64,000 bases of DNA from Candidatus Schneideria nysicola (GCF_019923565.1 NZ_CP074435.1:310176-374175); one strand, 5' to 3'. Shown: positions 51,616 through 63,860, numbered from the stretch's first letter. Numbers and translations are program-made. Notes: generated by a model from the letters alone, not told the origin.

Positions 51616-52992
51616 ATGTTAAAAAATAAACTCAATACATTATTGCGTATACCTCCAAATTCCCTAGAAGCAGAGCAATCAATTTTAGGGGGATTAATGC
51701 TAGATAATAAAAAATGGGATGAGGTAAATGGGGATATTACTGTAAATGATTTTTTTGTTCCTTCACATCAACTTATTTTTAGTGAAATGCAAAATTTATT
51801 AGAATTAAAAAAACCTATTGATTTAATAACATTATCTGAATCACTTGAAAAAAAAGGAATATTAGATAAAATTGGAGGCTTTGCTTATTTAGCAGAAATA
51901 TCTAAGAATACTCCAAGTGCTGCAAATGTTTGTACATATGCGAGTATTGTAAGAGAAAAAGCTGTTATTAGAGATATTATTTCTGTTGCTCAAACAATTA
52001 TTGAAAATGGATATTTTCCACAAGGAAAAAATAGTGCTGATTTATTAGATTTTGCGGAATCACAGGTCTTTAAAATAGCAGAAAAACGAGCCCAAAAAGA
52101 TATTGGTCTAAAAAGTATTGATTATGTTCTAGAAAAAACAATTACACATATAGAAAATCTTGCTAAAAATCCTCATCATAGTGGAGTAACAGGTATATCT
52201 AGTGGCTATGTAGATTTAGATAAAAAAACTGCTGGATTACAAAAATCAGATCTGATTATTATTGCTGCAAGACCCTCCATGGGAAAAACGGCTTTTGCAA
52301 TGAATTTATGTGAAAATGCAGCTTTAATGGAGGAGAAACCAATATTAATTTTTAGTTTAGAGATGCCAAGTGAACAAATAATAATACGTATGTTATCTTC
52401 TTTATCTCGTGTTGATCAAACAAAAATTCGTACAGGTCAATTGGATGATACTGATTGGCCTCGTATTACGAATACTATAAAATTTCTTTTAGAAAAACGT
52501 AATATTTATATAGATGATTCCTCTTCTTTAACACCCAATGAACTACGTTCTAGATCGCGTAGAATATTCCGTGAACATAATGGATTAAGTTTAATCATGA
52601 TTGATTATCTTCAATTAATGAGAGTCCCTACTTTTTATGATAATCGTACATTAGAAATTGCGGAAATTTCACGTTCACTAAAATCTTTGGCAAAAGAACT
52701 TCAGGTTCCAGTTCTTGCATTGTCTCAACTTAATCGAAGTTTAGAACAGCGTGCAGATAAAAGGCCTATTAATTCAGATTTACGTGAATCCGGTTCAATA
52801 GAACAGGATGCGGATCTTATTATGTTTATTTATAGAGATGAAGTTTATCATGAAAATAGCAATATGAAAGGTACAGCGGAAATAATTATTGGTAAACAAC
52901 GTAACGGACCTATAGGAACAGTTCGTTTAACTTTCAATGGAAAATGCTCAAGATTTGATAATTATATAAATGTTCCCTATAAAAATGAATAA
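51616..52992 (+). CDS. dnaB: Replicative DNA helicase DnaB
   Basis: Hexameric fork helicase. N-terminal primase-interaction domain (residues ~10-150), linker, then the RecA-like domain: Walker A ARPSMGKTAFA, Walker B MIDYLQLM, and the SDLRESGSIEQDAD motif. Length 458 against 471. The E. coli neighbour alr is not adjacent. Confidence 0.97.
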   Translation: MLKNKLNTLLRIPPNSLEAEQSILGGLMLDNKKWDEVNGDITVNDFFVPSHQLIFSEMQNLLELKKPIDLITLSESLEKKGILDKIGGFAYLAEISKNTPSAANVCTYASIVREKAVIRDIISVAQTIIENGYFPQGKNSADLLDFAESQVFKIAEKRAQKDIGLKSIDYVLEKTITHIENLAKNPHHSGVTGISSGYVDLDKKTAGLQKSDLIIIAARPSMGKTAFAMNLCENAALMEEKPILIFSLEMPSEQIIIRMLSSLSRVDQTKIRTGQLDDTDWPRITNTIKFLLEKRNIYIDDSSSLTPNELRSRSRRIFREHNGLSLIMIDYLQLMRVPTFYDNRTLEIAEISRSLKSLAKELQVPVLALSQLNRSLEQRADKRPINSDLRESGSIEQDADLIMFIYRDEVYHENSNMKGTAEIIIGKQRNGPIGTVRLTFNGKCSRFDNYINVPYKNE

Positions 52993-53023
52993 ATAAAAAA
53001 AATACATTATTAATTTACCCCTA

Positions 53024-54640
53024 CTATACTATCCTTATTTTCATAGTTTTATTTAATAAACGTATACCGCTAAGATTTAATATTTTATTAATAGGAATAC
53101 TTTTGGGTAACTCAATCGTTGAATAATAATTAAATAACTTAATACGACCAATATATTGACTTTTGATATCTACCTTTTTCGAAAAAATATTAAGAATATG
53201 ATGGACTTCAATACCATCATGACGACCTACTCCAATTCGATATAAATTCATATCTTTACTTATTTTTTTTATACTATGATTATTTTTTATTTTTTTTATA
53301 TCTATAGGATCGGGTGGTAAAATTAAAGGACGATTTCCCTGCGCTAATTTGAGTAGTATTGCAGATAAAGTATCTGATTTTTTTTCAAAAATGGGTAAAT
53401 TTATCAATTTATTTAATAAATTACGATAAGCATCTATATCATCCGATGATAATAACTTTTCAAGTTTCTCAGAAAATTTTTCTAAACGTCTCGTAATAAG
53501 CATATCGGATGTAGGAGGTTTAACTTCAGGAATAGTGATTTTTATAGTACGTTCTATATTACGTAATCTATATTTTTCGTGAGGTTCTACAAACAATAAT
53601 GCTCTACCAATGCGTCCAGCACGTCCTGTTCTACCAATACGATGAATATAGGATTCCGAATCTGTGGGTAAGTCATAATTTATAACTAAACTAATTCTAT
53701 CTACATCTAAACCTCTAGCCGCAATATCGGTAGCAATTAAAATATTTAATTGACCGTCTCTAAAATGTTTTAGAGTTTGTTCACGTAGTGATTGAGTCAT
53801 ATCTCCATTTAATACAGCAATATTATGATATCCGTTCTTTTCCAAGAATTTAGCTACTTGTATTGTAGCAATTTTAGTACGTACAAAAATTAATACCGCA
53901 TCAAAATCTTCTATTTCCAAGAATCGAGATAATAATTCATATTTAGATATACCCTTTTGTATTTTACAATAGCTTTGACGTATATCAGGACGAGTTTTAA
54001 TACTCGTCTGAATTCCTATTTCATAAGGTTTTTTCATAAAACGATGTGTAATCAATCGAATTGATTCAGGCATTGTTGCAGAAAATAATGCCGTTTGATG
54101 TTCTTTGGGTATTTTTTTCAAAATATCTTCAACAGATTCAATAAAACCCATACGTAGCATTTCATCTGCTTCATCTATGACTAAGCTACGTAAAGAAGAT
54201 AAATTTAGTGTTCCTCTATTTAAATGATCAAGTAAACGACCAGGAGTACCTACAATTATTTGAGCACCCATTTGTAAGGCACGTATTTGAATGGTATAAT
54301 TTTGTCCTCCATATAGGACAATTGTTTTAATATTTTTTATATATTTAGAAAAATGGGAACATGCCTCTCCAACTTGTACTGCTAATTCTCTAGTAGGTGT
54401 AAGAATGAGTACTTGTGGAGCATTGAATTCTGGATTAATATTCTGAATTAATGGTAAGGAAAAAGCCGCAGTTTTACCACTACCAGTTTGTGCAGTACCG
54501 AGTATATCTCTACCAATGAGTAAATATGGAATACATTTTGCTTGTATAGGAGAGGGGTGCGTATAACCGAGATCATTTAATGCTTGTAGAATGAACTGTG
54601 ATAATCCTAATGAAGAAAAAGATATTTCCTTTTCAGACAT
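53024..54640 (-). CDS. deaD: DEAD-box RNA helicase DeaD (CsdA)
   Basis: Cold-shock helicase in 50S assembly and RNA decay. Motifs: Q-motif [10 protein letters not shown], Walker [13 protein letters not shown] in [18 protein letters not shown], and [11 protein letters not shown]. Start at ATG 54640, seven bases after GAGG, in preference to ATG 54646. Length 538 against 629: the RNA-binding domain ([16 protein letters not shown]) is present, but the Arg/Gly-rich tail is missing. nlpI, between pnp and deaD in E. coli, is gone. Confidence 0.94.
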   Translation of the reverse strand: MSEKEISFSSLGLSQFILQALNDLGYTHPSPIQAKCIPYLLIGRDILGTAQTGSGKTAAFSLPLIQNINPEFNAPQVLILTPTRELAVQVGEACSHFSKYIKNIKTIVLYGGQNYTIQIRALQMGAQIIVGTPGRLLDHLNRGTLNLSSLRSLVIDEADEMLRMGFIESVEDILKKIPKEHQTALFSATMPESIRLITHRFMKKPYEIGIQTSIKTRPDIRQSYCKIQKGISKYELLSRFLEIEDFDAVLIFVRTKIATIQVAKFLEKNGYHNIAVLNGDMTQSLREQTLKHFRDGQLNILIATDIAARGLDVDRISLVINYDLPTDSESYIHRIGRTGRAGRIGRALLFVEPHEKYRLRNIERTIKITIPEVKPPTSDMLITRRLEKFSEKLEKLLSSDDIDAYRNLLNKLINLPIFEKKSDTLSAILLKLAQGNRPLILPPDPIDIKKIKNNHSIKKISKDMNLYRIGVGRHDGIEVHHILNIFSKKVDIKSQYIGRIKLFNYYSTIELPKSIPINKILNLSGIRLLNKTMKIRIV

Positions 54641-54728
54641 GTGCATGCCTCATACTAAATTTATGGCAACAATAAAATAAGGAAGATCCATTAAATTTTA
54701 TTTGCATTTGGAATCATTCTCTATCCGA

Positions 54729-56807
54729 TTACGATAGAGCTTCTTTAATGCTTAATCGTATACGACCTTGTCTATCAATATTTAATACTTTAATAGTTAC
54801 TTCTTGTCCTATTTTTAATCGTCGAATATTACTAATCTGAGATATATGTACTAAACCTTCTTTATTTACCTTATTAATAGTAACAAAGGCACCAAAATCT
54901 ACTATACGGGTGATTTTTCCACTATAAATATCACCCATCTTAATTTCAGCAGTAATTTCTTGTATACGAGATATTGTATAATGAGCTTTATTCCTATCTG
55001 AAGTGGCTATTTTGACACTTCCATTGTCTTCTATCTCAATAGTTGTTCCCGTTTCTTCAGTTAACGCACGAATAATTGTTCCTCCTTTCCCAATTAAATC
55101 TCTTATTTTATTAGGATTAATTTTAATGGTATAAATGTGAGGTGCATATTTAGATATTTCTTTTCTTGGTATATTGATGGATTTACCCATTAAATCTAAA
55201 ATTCGAAATAAGGCTATTTTTGCTTGCTTTAAGGCAGTATGTATAATTTCAACACTAATTTCTAAAATTTTACTATCCATTTGTAATGCAGTAATTCCAT
55301 TATAGCTACCCGCTATTTTAAAATCCATATCACCTATTCGATCTTCTTCACCTGCTATATCAGATAGAACAATAAATTTTTTATCTTCTTTTATTAAACC
55401 CATAGCTATACCAGCTATAGGATATTTAATTGGGATACCTGCATCCATTAAAGCTAAAGATGCACCACATACTGAAGCCATAGATGAGGATCCATCGGAT
55501 TCAGTAATCTCTGATACTACTCTAATAGTATAAGGAAATTCATTAATTTTAGGCATTACCGGTAATAAACTACGCTTAGCCAAACGACCATGTCCAATCT
55601 CTCGACGCTTAGGTGAAGTCATCATCCCAATTTCTCCAACACAGTATGGAGGAAAATTATAATGTAAGATAAAATGATCAGTATATTCTCCTCTTAATTC
55701 ATCAACATTTTGTGCATCTCGATTGGTACCTAAAGTAGTCGTAACCAGTGCTTGAGTATGTCCTCTAGTAAATAAAGCCGATCCATGAGTACGGGGTAAA
55801 ATTCCTACTCGTATATCTATATTACGAATTTCATTAATTTTTCTTTTATCCAGGCGATACATTCTATTTAATATAATATCTCTTATTATATCTTTCTCTA
55901 ATCTATCTAACAATTTTTTTATTTCATTTATATCTACGGAATTATCTTCCGTATTAACAATCTCTAATATATTAGATTTGATTATATCCATTTCATCAGA
56001 ACGTTCTTTTTTATTAGGAATATTAAGAGAAATTTCTTCAATACGTTCCGCTGCTAGTTCCTTAATACGCTGTCTTATAAGCGCGGTTTTAGTTTCTTCG
56101 GAAGAAACTAATGTCCAATTAGGTTTATTAACTTTATTTACCAATTCATTAATATTCTGAATAACAATTTCTTGTTGTTTATGACCAAATATTATGGCAT
56201 TTAACAATTCTTCTTCATTTAAAAATTGTGAGGCAGATTCAATCATGACTATTGCATCTGCAGTACTAGATATTACTAAATCTAGTGAACTTTTATTTAA
56301 TTCTTCTGAATTTGGATTAAGTATATATTGTTTATTAACATAACCAATACGGGCTGCACCAACTGGACCATGAAATGGAATTCCAGATATACTAATTACG
56401 GCAGAAGAACCAATAATAGCAACAATATCAGGACTAATTTGAGGTCCAACTGAAACTACCGTAGCCGTTAATTGAACTTCATTAAAGAAAGAGGATGAGA
56501 ATAAAGGACGTAGAGGACGATCAATCAAACGCGATACTAAAATTTCATTTTCACTAGGGCGGCCTTCTCTACGAAAAAATCCACCCGGAATACGACCAGC
56601 AGCATAAGTACGTTCTTGATAATTAATAGTTAAAGGAAAGAAGTCTTGTTCACTTTTTTGCTTTTTAGCGACTACCATAGTAACAAGAATGGATGTTTCA
56701 TCAATAGTGATCATTACTGAAGCCGTCGATTGACGTGCTATAAGTCCAGTTTCTATCTTTACTATACTATTGCCATATTGAAATTTTTGAATAATAGAAT
56801 GTAACAA
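54729..56807 (-). CDS. pnp: Polynucleotide phosphorylase
   Basis: 3'-5' phosphorolytic exoribonuclease of the degradosome. Two RNase PH domains (~1-210, ~310-540; [26 protein letters not shown]), KH domain ([14 protein letters not shown]) and S1 domain ([15 protein letters not shown]). Length 692 against 711; the short C-terminal tail is trimmed. Downstream of rpsO as in E. coli. Confidence 0.98.
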   Translation of the reverse strand: MLHSIIQKFQYGNSIVKIETGLIARQSTASVMITIDETSILVTMVVAKKQKSEQDFFPLTINYQERTYAAGRIPGGFFRREGRPSENEILVSRLIDRPLRPLFSSSFFNEVQLTATVVSVGPQISPDIVAIIGSSAVISISGIPFHGPVGAARIGYVNKQYILNPNSEELNKSSLDLVISSTADAIVMIESASQFLNEEELLNAIIFGHKQQEIVIQNINELVNKVNKPNWTLVSSEETKTALIRQRIKELAAERIEEISLNIPNKKERSDEMDIIKSNILEIVNTEDNSVDINEIKKLLDRLEKDIIRDIILNRMYRLDKRKINEIRNIDIRVGILPRTHGSALFTRGHTQALVTTTLGTNRDAQNVDELRGEYTDHFILHYNFPPYCVGEIGMMTSPKRREIGHGRLAKRSLLPVMPKINEFPYTIRVVSEITESDGSSSMASVCGASLALMDAGIPIKYPIAGIAMGLIKEDKKFIVLSDIAGEEDRIGDMDFKIAGSYNGITALQMDSKILEISVEIIHTALKQAKIALFRILDLMGKSINIPRKEISKYAPHIYTIKINPNKIRDLIGKGGTIIRALTEETGTTIEIEDNGSVKIATSDRNKAHYTISRIQEITAEIKMGDIYSGKITRIVDFGAFVTINKVNKEGLVHISQISNIRRLKIGQEVTIKVLNIDRQGRIRLSIKEALS

Positions 56808-56952
56808 ATTAATATCCTTTTAATATAAATTAAAAATCATAGTAACTTTAAAAAAAAGTATAAAATTAAAAATTATCAGAAAATGGGAATTTTTCTGATA
56901 GATGATAGATTTTTTCTTTAGAGATTTATTTCGTATTATTGTCGTATAATTT

Positions 56953-57225
56953 CTAATGTCGTAAATCTAATTTATCAATTAAATTTGTATAGCGATTAAT
57001 ATTTTTTTTTCTTAGATAATTTAAGAGTTTACGACGTTGTGAAACAAGATAAAGTAATCCTTTACGACTATGAAAATCCTTCTTATGAGTTACAAAATGA
57101 TTATTTTGTAATGCATTAATTTTAGCAGTAAAAAAAGCAACTTGTACTTCAACAGAACCACTATCATTTTCATTATGTCCAAAATTGGTAATAATTTCTC
57201 TGTTATTTTGAGTGCTATTTAGCAA
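56953..57225 (-). CDS. rpsO: 30S ribosomal protein S15
   Basis: 90 residues against 89, with [21 protein letters not shown] and [11 protein letters not shown]. Precedes pnp in the conserved order, with a 145-base gap between them that may hold the pnp leader. Confidence 0.98.
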   Translation of the reverse strand: MLNSTQNNREIITNFGHNENDSGSVEVQVAFFTAKINALQNNHFVTHKKDFHSRKGLLYLVSQRRKLLNYLRKKNINRYTNLIDKLDLRH

Positions 57226-57346
57226 ATTTTTTATCCTCCATATTTATATAAAAAATATTTTATATGTATGTTTTATAATGATATTAATATAGTAAAATTA
57301 ATAAAAACATATATTATTTTATATGACTACCTACTAGATATAGTAG

Positions 57347-58132
57347 TCATAATATATTTCTTCTCAATTGTTCGTATGGAAGTAATAATTGATCGATTTT
57401 AGAAAATATTGTTTTACTTTCTAAGAGAGAAATATTTTCCGAAACAATTCTTTTAATCTCATCAAATTGTATCATACTTTCTTCTGAAAAATGTGCAACT
57501 GATAAACGATGCAAAGATTGTACATAGGCACCACAACCTAACTTTTCACCAATATCGTTTATGATAACACGTATATATGTCCCTTTTGAACAATGTATTT
57601 CTAATTCAAGTTTATTTGCACTCCAATTGATCAATTTCAAACTATAAATAGAAATTTTTCTAGGTTGACGATATATATTGATACCTTTATTAGCATATTT
57701 ATATAAAGGAATCCCTTTATATTTTAAAGCAGAAAACATTGGTGGTATTTGATCCATTTCACCTCTAAATAAATTTAATACATCTTCTAGATTATTTTTA
57801 TTAAAGATTACTGGTTTTATACTAGTAATTTTCCCTTCTGCATCAAATGTATTTGTACTCTGTCCAAGAAAAGCTTTCACCCGATATCTTTTATCTGCAT
57901 TAGTTAAGTATGATACAAATTTATTGGCTTTTCCAAAGCAAATAGGTAACATACCCGTAGCTAATGGATCTAGTGTTCCTATATAACCCGCTTTTTTAGC
58001 ACAAAATATTATTTTTAATTTTTGAAGAAATCCATTGGATGAAATTCCCTTCGGTTTATTTAATAGAAGAATACCATTGACATCACGACGAAAATTTAAG
58101 TATTTTTTTACAATATCTACAGTATTATTCAT
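57347..58132 (-). CDS. truB: tRNA pseudouridine-55 synthase TruB lacking the PUA domain
   Basis: Makes pseudouridine 55 in the T-loop. GYIGTLDPLATGMLPICFG carries the catalytic Asp, followed by KRYRVKAFLGQSTNTFDAEG and EIHCSKGTYIRVIINDIG. Length 261 against 314: alignment ends at the point where the E. coli C-terminal PUA domain begins. The 120 bases downstream show no remnant. The ATG overlaps the rbfA stop (4 bases). Confidence 0.96.
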   Translation of the reverse strand: MNNTVDIVKKYLNFRRDVNGILLLNKPKGISSNGFLQKLKIIFCAKKAGYIGTLDPLATGMLPICFGKANKFVSYLTNADKRYRVKAFLGQSTNTFDAEGKITSIKPVIFNKNNLEDVLNLFRGEMDQIPPMFSALKYKGIPLYKYANKGINIYRQPRKISIYSLKLINWSANKLELEIHCSKGTYIRVIINDIGEKLGCGAYVQSLHRLSVAHFSEESMIQFDEIKRIVSENISLLESKTIFSKIDQLLLPYEQLRRNIL

Positions 58133-58482
58133 GCAATATTGATTGCTTTATCGATAAGATTAGATATATATTTACCATGACATAAAGAATGATCATAAAT
58201 AAAGATTATATTAGGAATTATACGTAAGTGAACAAATTTCTTCAATAGGTAACGAACTAAACTTGTAGTCAGTTGAAGTCTCTTAATTCCAGTAGATATA
58301 GATACTTTGGCATTAAAAAATGAAACATAGATTTTAGCATAAGATAAATCTTTCGATAATTTTACTGTAGAAATAGTTACCATCCCAATTTTTGGATCGT
58401 TAATTTCATTTTGTAAAATTAAAGCAACGCCTTTTTTAATCTCCTGAGCAATACGTAACACACGATAATCCCTTTTTTGCAT
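58129..58482 (-). CDS. rbfA: Ribosome-binding factor A
   Basis: KH-type 30S maturation factor. RVLRIAQEIKKGVALILQNE and KDLSYAKIYVSFF match E. coli RbfA. Length 117 against 133; the flexible C-terminal tail is shortened. Between infB and truB with tight spacing at both ends. Confidence 0.95.
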   Translation of the reverse strand: MQKRDYRVLRIAQEIKKGVALILQNEINDPKIGMVTISTVKLSKDLSYAKIYVSFFNAKVSISTGIKRLQLTTSLVRYLLKKFVHLRIIPNIIFIYDHSLCHGKYISNLIDKAINIA

Positions 58483-58483
58483 A

Positions 58484-61036
58484 TTATTCTAAACCTTTAT
58501 TTTGATTTGATTTTACTATGTGCTCATTTTCAAAAAATTCAATTTTATCATTTTTATGAATATCATGATAATTTTTAATACCTATACCACACTCCATTCC
58601 ATTTCTAACTTCACTGACATTATCTTTAAAACGTCTTAACGATTCTAATTCTCCTTCATATATAACTATATTATTACGTAGTAATCGTATTTTACTTTGT
58701 CGTTTAATAATCCCATCAATCACCATACAACCAGCTATCACATTAGATTTTTGTGAACGAAATATGTGTCTAACTTCAGCTAAACCAAGAATTTTCTCTT
58801 TATATTCGGGTGTTAAAAGTCCATTAATAGCTTTTTTAATATCATCAACTAAATGATATATAATAGAATAATATCGAATATCTATATTTTCATGGATAAT
58901 AATACGACGTGCTGTAGAATCTGCACGTACATTAAACCCTAATAAAATCGCATTTGTAGATACTGCCAATGCAACATCTGTTTCGGTAATCGCTCCAACA
59001 CCAGAATGAATAATTTCTACTTTAATCTTATTAGTAGATAGCATTCTTAATGCATTATTAATGGCCTCAACAGATCCTTTCACATCCGCTTTAATTACTA
59101 TGTATAGATTCGATACATTATTTTCTTCATTGAAGTTAGCAAAAATATTTTCTAAATTGGTTTTTTTTTGTTTTGCTAATTTAATCTCACGAAATTTACC
59201 TTGACGATATAAAGCAACCTCACGAGCTTTTTTTTCATTATTTACAACTATAAATTCATCTCCTGCATCTGGTACCATCGATAAACCAAGTATTTCAACT
59301 GGCATTGAAGGTCCGGCTGAAGTGATATTATTACCTATTTCATCACGCATAGCACGAATTTTTCCATAAGATAAACCACATAGAATAATATTACCTTGTT
59401 GTAAAGTTCCTTCACGTACTAATACGGTAGCAATAGGACCTTTTCCTTTATCGAGAAAAGATTCAACTACAATACCACTAGCTATACCACTTTTTTTTGC
59501 TTTGAGTCCTAACATTTCCGATTGTAAAATAATTGCATCTAAAAGATCATTTATCCCCGTTCCATATTTAGCAGATATGTTAACAAATTGAGTATCTCCT
59601 CCCCATTCTTCTGAAAGTAGATTATAGCGCGCTAGTTCACTTTTAATATGTTCTATATTAATATCAATTTTATCAATTTTATTAATAGCGACAATTATTG
59701 GAACATTAGCTAATTGTGCGTGTTGAATAGTCTCAATGGTTTGAGACATTACACCATCATCAGCTGCAACTACTAATATAATAATATCCGTTATTTTCGT
59801 TCCTCTAGCTCGCATAGCAGTAAAAGCTGAATGTCCAGGTGTATCTAAAAAAGTTATCATTCCATTATGTGTTTTTACATGATAAGCACCAATATGCTGG
59901 GTAATACCACCATATTCTTTATTAACTACTTTTGTAGAACGAATATAATCTAATAGTGAAGTTTTTCCATGATCAACATGACCCATTACAGTTACAATAG
60001 GTGCACGTTTTTCTGGAATAATAGATATTTCTTCCTTTGTATTTCGATCTGCTATTAACAAATTTTCTAAATTATTATCATGATGCAAAATTACTTTATG
60101 TCCCATTTCTTCTGCTACAATTTGTGCAGTTTCTTGATCGAGTATTTGATTAATTGTAACCATTTCACCTAATTGCATCATTGATTTTATTACTTCTGAA
60201 CTTTTTACTGCCATTTTATTTGCTAATTCTGAAACTGTAATAGTTTCACCAATAATTATATTCCTCGTTACTGTTTGAATAGGTTTTTTAAACTCTTGTA
60301 ACATAATATTAGTCGATGATTTACTACGCCTATTTTTATTAATACGTATTACTTTTGATTCTTCACGATCAATTCTAGATTCTGATAAATAAATATTTCT
60401 CTTTCTTTTGGAATGTTTATTACTTTTAAATCTTCTATCAACTTCAACTTTTTTATTTAAATCATCTTCGGCTTCACGGAAATGTCTTGACACTTTTGAA
60501 TGAGTCTTCTTGATATTATCTACTTCTGATTTGGATTGTGATTCTACTGTATCAGATATATTATTATTTTCTATATCTCTATCTTTTTTTTCTTCTATAA
60601 TTTTATTATTACCAGTAGTATTATTTTCTATGGTTTCTTTTTCAATTTTGTTATACGTATTATTTATATTTGATAAATCATTTGATAAATATTGATTTTC
60701 TTCTTTATCATTATTTTTTATAACGTTATTATCTATTTTATCAAGATTTTTATATATATGTTTTTTTCTTATCTCTACTTTTATAGTTTTATTTTTTCCG
60801 TCCAAACTTTGAATATTCAAAGTACTCAGTGTTCTACGACGTAATATAACGTTTTCTTTTGAATCTAAATTATTAGATTTCTTACTATGAAATAAATTTA
60901 TTAAATTTTGTTTCTCTTTTTGTGTCAAACTATCTAATGTAGTTTTATTAATACCTATTTCAGATAATTTATTTAGTAAAAAATCAATAGACACCTGAAG
61001 TTCTTTAGCAAGAGATTGTATAGTTACATCTACCAT
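58484..61036 (-). CDS. infB: Translation initiation factor IF-2
   Basis: Delivers fMet-tRNA to the 30S subunit. N-terminal IF2_N subdomain (residues ~1-50), a low-complexity Asn/Lys/Glu linker (~60-250), second IF2_N region, then the G domain: [25 protein letters not shown], and C-terminal domains. Length 850 against 890. A run of nine A occurs in frame near 59161-59169. Central gene of nusA-infB-rbfA-truB. Confidence 0.98.
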   Translation of the reverse strand: MVDVTIQSLAKELQVSIDFLLNKLSEIGINKTTLDSLTQKEKQNLINLFHSKKSNNLDSKENVILRRRTLSTLNIQSLDGKNKTIKVEIRKKHIYKNLDKIDNNVIKNNDKEENQYLSNDLSNINNTYNKIEKETIENNTTGNNKIIEEKKDRDIENNNISDTVESQSKSEVDNIKKTHSKVSRHFREAEDDLNKKVEVDRRFKSNKHSKRKRNIYLSESRIDREESKVIRINKNRRSKSSTNIMLQEFKKPIQTVTRNIIIGETITVSELANKMAVKSSEVIKSMMQLGEMVTINQILDQETAQIVAEEMGHKVILHHDNNLENLLIADRNTKEEISIIPEKRAPIVTVMGHVDHGKTSLLDYIRSTKVVNKEYGGITQHIGAYHVKTHNGMITFLDTPGHSAFTAMRARGTKITDIIILVVAADDGVMSQTIETIQHAQLANVPIIVAINKIDKIDINIEHIKSELARYNLLSEEWGGDTQFVNISAKYGTGINDLLDAIILQSEMLGLKAKKSGIASGIVVESFLDKGKGPIATVLVREGTLQQGNIILCGLSYGKIRAMRDEIGNNITSAGPSMPVEILGLSMVPDAGDEFIVVNNEKKAREVALYRQGKFREIKLAKQKKTNLENIFANFNEENNVSNLYIVIKADVKGSVEAINNALRMLSTNKIKVEIIHSGVGAITETDVALAVSTNAILLGFNVRADSTARRIIIHENIDIRYYSIIYHLVDDIKKAINGLLTPEYKEKILGLAEVRHIFRSQKSNVIAGCMVIDGIIKRQSKIRLLRNNIVIYEGELESLRRFKDNVSEVRNGMECGIGIKNYHDIHKNDKIEFFENEHIVKSNQNKGLE

Positions 61037-61057
61037 TTTATAGTCCTGCTCTATTAT

Positions 61058-62557
61058 TTAATCATTATTAAACCAACAAATATTACGTGCAGCCATAATT
61101 AATTTACCAGCTTTTTCTTTACTTATTTTTTTAATCATTGCCAAATCATCTATACCTTGTTCAGCAAGATTTTCAATTGTATATATGCCATATTTTGCTA
61201 ATTCTAATGCAATTTCATAATCAATTTCTGGTAAATGAAGTAAATCTTCATTTAGTTTTTTTTCATTATCTTTAGAAGATATAATAGCATGTTGATCTAT
61301 CTCATTTAAAGTTATTAATGCTTCTTTAGCTTTTTGACGTAATATTGTTGCTTTTTTTTCATTAATTCCTTTTATTTCTAAAAGTTCTTCTATTGGAACA
61401 AAAGCAATTTCTTCAAGAGAAGAAAATCCTGCTTCTACTAATGATATGGCAGATTGTTCATCAATATCTAAATTTTTAGTAAAAATATTAATAATTTTAT
61501 TATTTTCAGCTTGATTTTTTTTAAAAAAATCTTCTTCTGTCATTACATTAATTTCCCAACCACTCAGTTGAGAAGCTAAACGAACATTTTGTCCATTTCT
61601 ACCAATAGCTTGTGCTAGATTATTAGCTTCTACTGCAATATCCATGGAATGATTATCTTCATCTACTACAATAGATACTATATTAGCGGGAGCCATAGCA
61701 TTAATTACAAATTGAGCCGGATTCTCATGCCATAGAATAATATCAATACGTTCTCCATTAAGTTCATTAGAAATAGCATGTACACGTGCACCTCTTATAC
61801 CTACACATGCTCCAATGGGATCAATTCTTTTATCATTAGTTTTAACAGCAATTTTAGCTCTATAACCTGGATCTCTAGCAGCTGCTTTGATTTCAATAAT
61901 ATCTTCATTAATTTCTGGTACTTCAATTCGAAAGAGTTCAATAAGCATTTCTAATCGAGAACGACTAAGAAATAATTGTATATTACGTGATTCTGGTTTA
62001 ACTGAATATAATATTCCTTTAATTCGATCTCCTGGACGAAAATTTTCTCGAGGTAACATATCTTCATGATGAATAGTGGCTTCAACATAATTTCCTAAAT
62101 CTAAGCTAATACTATCACGATTTACTTTTCTTACTATACCTGAAATAATTTCCCCTTCATGACACTTAAATTGATCCAGTATTGTTGCTTTTTCAGCCTC
62201 ACGTACTTTTTGTACAATAACTTGTTTTGCTGTTTGCGTGGTAATACGATCAAAAATCACTGATTCAATTTTATCTTCAATATATTCACCTAAATTAGCA
62301 TTAGGATCATGAAACTCTGCAGCTTCTAAAGTAATTTCACGAGTAGGTAGAACTACTTCTTTTACTATAAGCCAACGCCTAAAAGTTTCATAATCTCCAG
62401 ATTTACGATTAATACAAACACGTACTTCAATATCTTGTTCATATTTTTTTTTTGTTGCTGCAGCTAATGCTATTTCTAAAGCTTCAAAAATTTTTTCTCT
62501 TGGGACAGATTTTTCATTAGAAACTGCTTCAACCACAGCTAAAATCTCTTTGTTCAT
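61058..62557 (-). CDS. nusA: Transcription termination/antitermination protein NusA
   Basis: RNA polymerase-binding factor. N-terminal domain (~1-130), S1 ([20 protein letters not shown]), KH1/KH2 ([21 protein letters not shown] in part) and two acidic repeats at the C-terminus. Length 499 against 495. First gene of the infB operon here, since rimP, which precedes nusA in E. coli, is missing. Confidence 0.97.
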   Translation of the reverse strand: MNKEILAVVEAVSNEKSVPREKIFEALEIALAAATKKKYEQDIEVRVCINRKSGDYETFRRWLIVKEVVLPTREITLEAAEFHDPNANLGEYIEDKIESVIFDRITTQTAKQVIVQKVREAEKATILDQFKCHEGEIISGIVRKVNRDSISLDLGNYVEATIHHEDMLPRENFRPGDRIKGILYSVKPESRNIQLFLSRSRLEMLIELFRIEVPEINEDIIEIKAAARDPGYRAKIAVKTNDKRIDPIGACVGIRGARVHAISNELNGERIDIILWHENPAQFVINAMAPANIVSIVVDEDNHSMDIAVEANNLAQAIGRNGQNVRLASQLSGWEINVMTEEDFFKKNQAENNKIINIFTKNLDIDEQSAISLVEAGFSSLEEIAFVPIEELLEIKGINEKKATILRQKAKEALITLNEIDQHAIISSKDNEKKLNEDLLHLPEIDYEIALELAKYGIYTIENLAEQGIDDLAMIKKISKEKAGKLIMAARNICWFNND

Positions 62558-62878
62558 CCTTAAGTTTCCTTAAAAAGGTTAAGAGTAATAAAAAACTCTA
62601 ATCAAAATTTAATTTTTAGCATTTTTCAATATCATTAATGTAATACAATGTATTTGAATAAGTATTCTAATGTATCGTAGGAAGAATATTCTGTAAGTAT
62701 TTTATTATATAAAAATAATAAAAATTATAAATTAATAAATTTCTTTATGATAGATAGATTAATACTAAAGTGAAATTTTTAACATAATTATTAATATAGA
62801 TCTATTATAATATCGTTTTGGAACGTTACAGATTCAAAGAGAAAGATTCAAAGATTTATTGTTATGAGATTTAGTGAT
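62558..62878. other. 321-bp gap between nusA and tRNA-fMet, where rimP is expected
   Basis: No protein frame of useful length or recognisable rimP remnant on either strand. On the nusA strand TTTGAATCT occurs twice, seven bases apart (about 62829-62853), followed by TATAAT-like bases; this may be the nusA promoter but is unproven. Confidence 0.6.
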
Positions 62879-62955
<77 letters not shown>

Positions 62956-63035
62956 ATATTTTTAATGGTGAACAAATAAATAATATAATATATAATATAT
63001 GATTTTTTTAAATATATCAAGTATTAATTATTATT

Positions 63036-63120
63036 TACCGAGGACGGGATTTGAACCCGTAAACCTAAATTAGGCACTACCCCCTCAAGATAGCGTGTCT
63101 ACCAATTTCACCACCTCGGT
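63036..63120 (-). tRNA. leuU: tRNA-Leu (GAG)
   Basis: 85 nt, acceptor ACCGAGG/CCTCGGT, long variable arm, anticodon loop CTTGAGG with anticodon GAG (reads CUC/CUU). CCA is not encoded. It follows secG, as leuU does in E. coli. Confidence 0.95.
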
Positions 63121-63144
63121 AAGTAATTATTTCTCTGAATAGTA

Positions 63145-63432
63145 TTAATTAATAGAGGTAGTATCTGTTGAAATATTTAAGGAATGAGATCCTATATGAT
63201 TATCTTTATTATTAATATTACCTAAAATTAAACTAAGCGTAAAAAATAATATTGCTAAAATAGATGTTATACGAGTCATAATATTACTAGAACTTCTTGA
63301 TTTCAGTAAATTATTAGTCATCCCTATTCTAGAATCTCCTCCTATATTATAATTTTCATTCGATTGGAGTAATATACATATAATTAAACTAACGGATATA
63401 AGTATAAAAATAGCTAATAGTATTGAATACAT
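63145..63432 (-). CDS. secG: Protein translocase subunit SecG
   Basis: Small accessory subunit of SecYEG. Two transmembrane helices (residues ~3-22 and ~52-70) with the loop motif ILLQSNEN and a Gly/Ser-rich segment between them. Length 95 against 110. Followed by leuU as in E. coli; glmM is absent upstream. Confidence 0.93.
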   Translation of the reverse strand: MYSILLAIFILISVSLIICILLQSNENYNIGGDSRIGMTNNLLKSRSSSNIMTRITSILAILFFTLSLILGNINNKDNHIGSHSLNISTDTTSIN

Positions 63433-63635
63433 TTTCTTTATATTTCTTTTATTAATTATAAATGACCGGATTAGATTAATATAAGAAGTAATTTATATAT
63501 TTTTATATTAAAATATATTAAAAATTCTATTTTTAAAATATATTGTATAAATATTCATAATACTATAATTTTTATTTTTTTAGTATATGATTTTTATAAT
63601 TTTATGGAAAAAAATTTATATAGGAGAATATGATA

Positions 63636-63860
63636 ATGAATAATAATAAAATTATGGCTCGACATCTTGCTTTTGAGTATCTTCGTAGAATTAATGAAGA
63701 GTTAAGTCCTGCAGATTATTTACAAAAATTTGAGCAATTAGAATTAGAGTTTATTTCTTTAATACAAAAAAGTTCTATAAATAGTGAAAAAACAACTACA
63801 GGCATTTGTGATTTCTTATCTAGATTTTGTCCTAAATGTAAAGGAGATGGATGTCGTTAA
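63636..63860 (+). CDS. Small cysteine-rich protein of unknown function
   Basis: I do not recognise this gene. AGGAG at 63622-63626 points to ATG 63636 (spacing 9) rather than ATG 63630, giving 74 residues. The N-terminal two-thirds are predicted helical and amphipathic (AFEYLRRINEELSPADYLQK). The end carries four Cys as C-x6-C-x2-C-x4-C (GICDFLSRFCPKCKGDGC), suggesting metal binding. Good ribosome site and a composition like its neighbours favour a real gene. Nothing else is visible from here to the window end. Confidence 0.6.
   Translation: MNNNKIMARHLAFEYLRRINEELSPADYLQKFEQLELEFISLIQKSSINSEKTTTGICDFLSRFCPKCKGDGCR

Noticed and set aside
62558-62878. Hidden small gene or RNA in the nusA-metY gap
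   Set aside because: No frame of useful length, no clear terminator or conserved fold by eye; recorded only as a gap.
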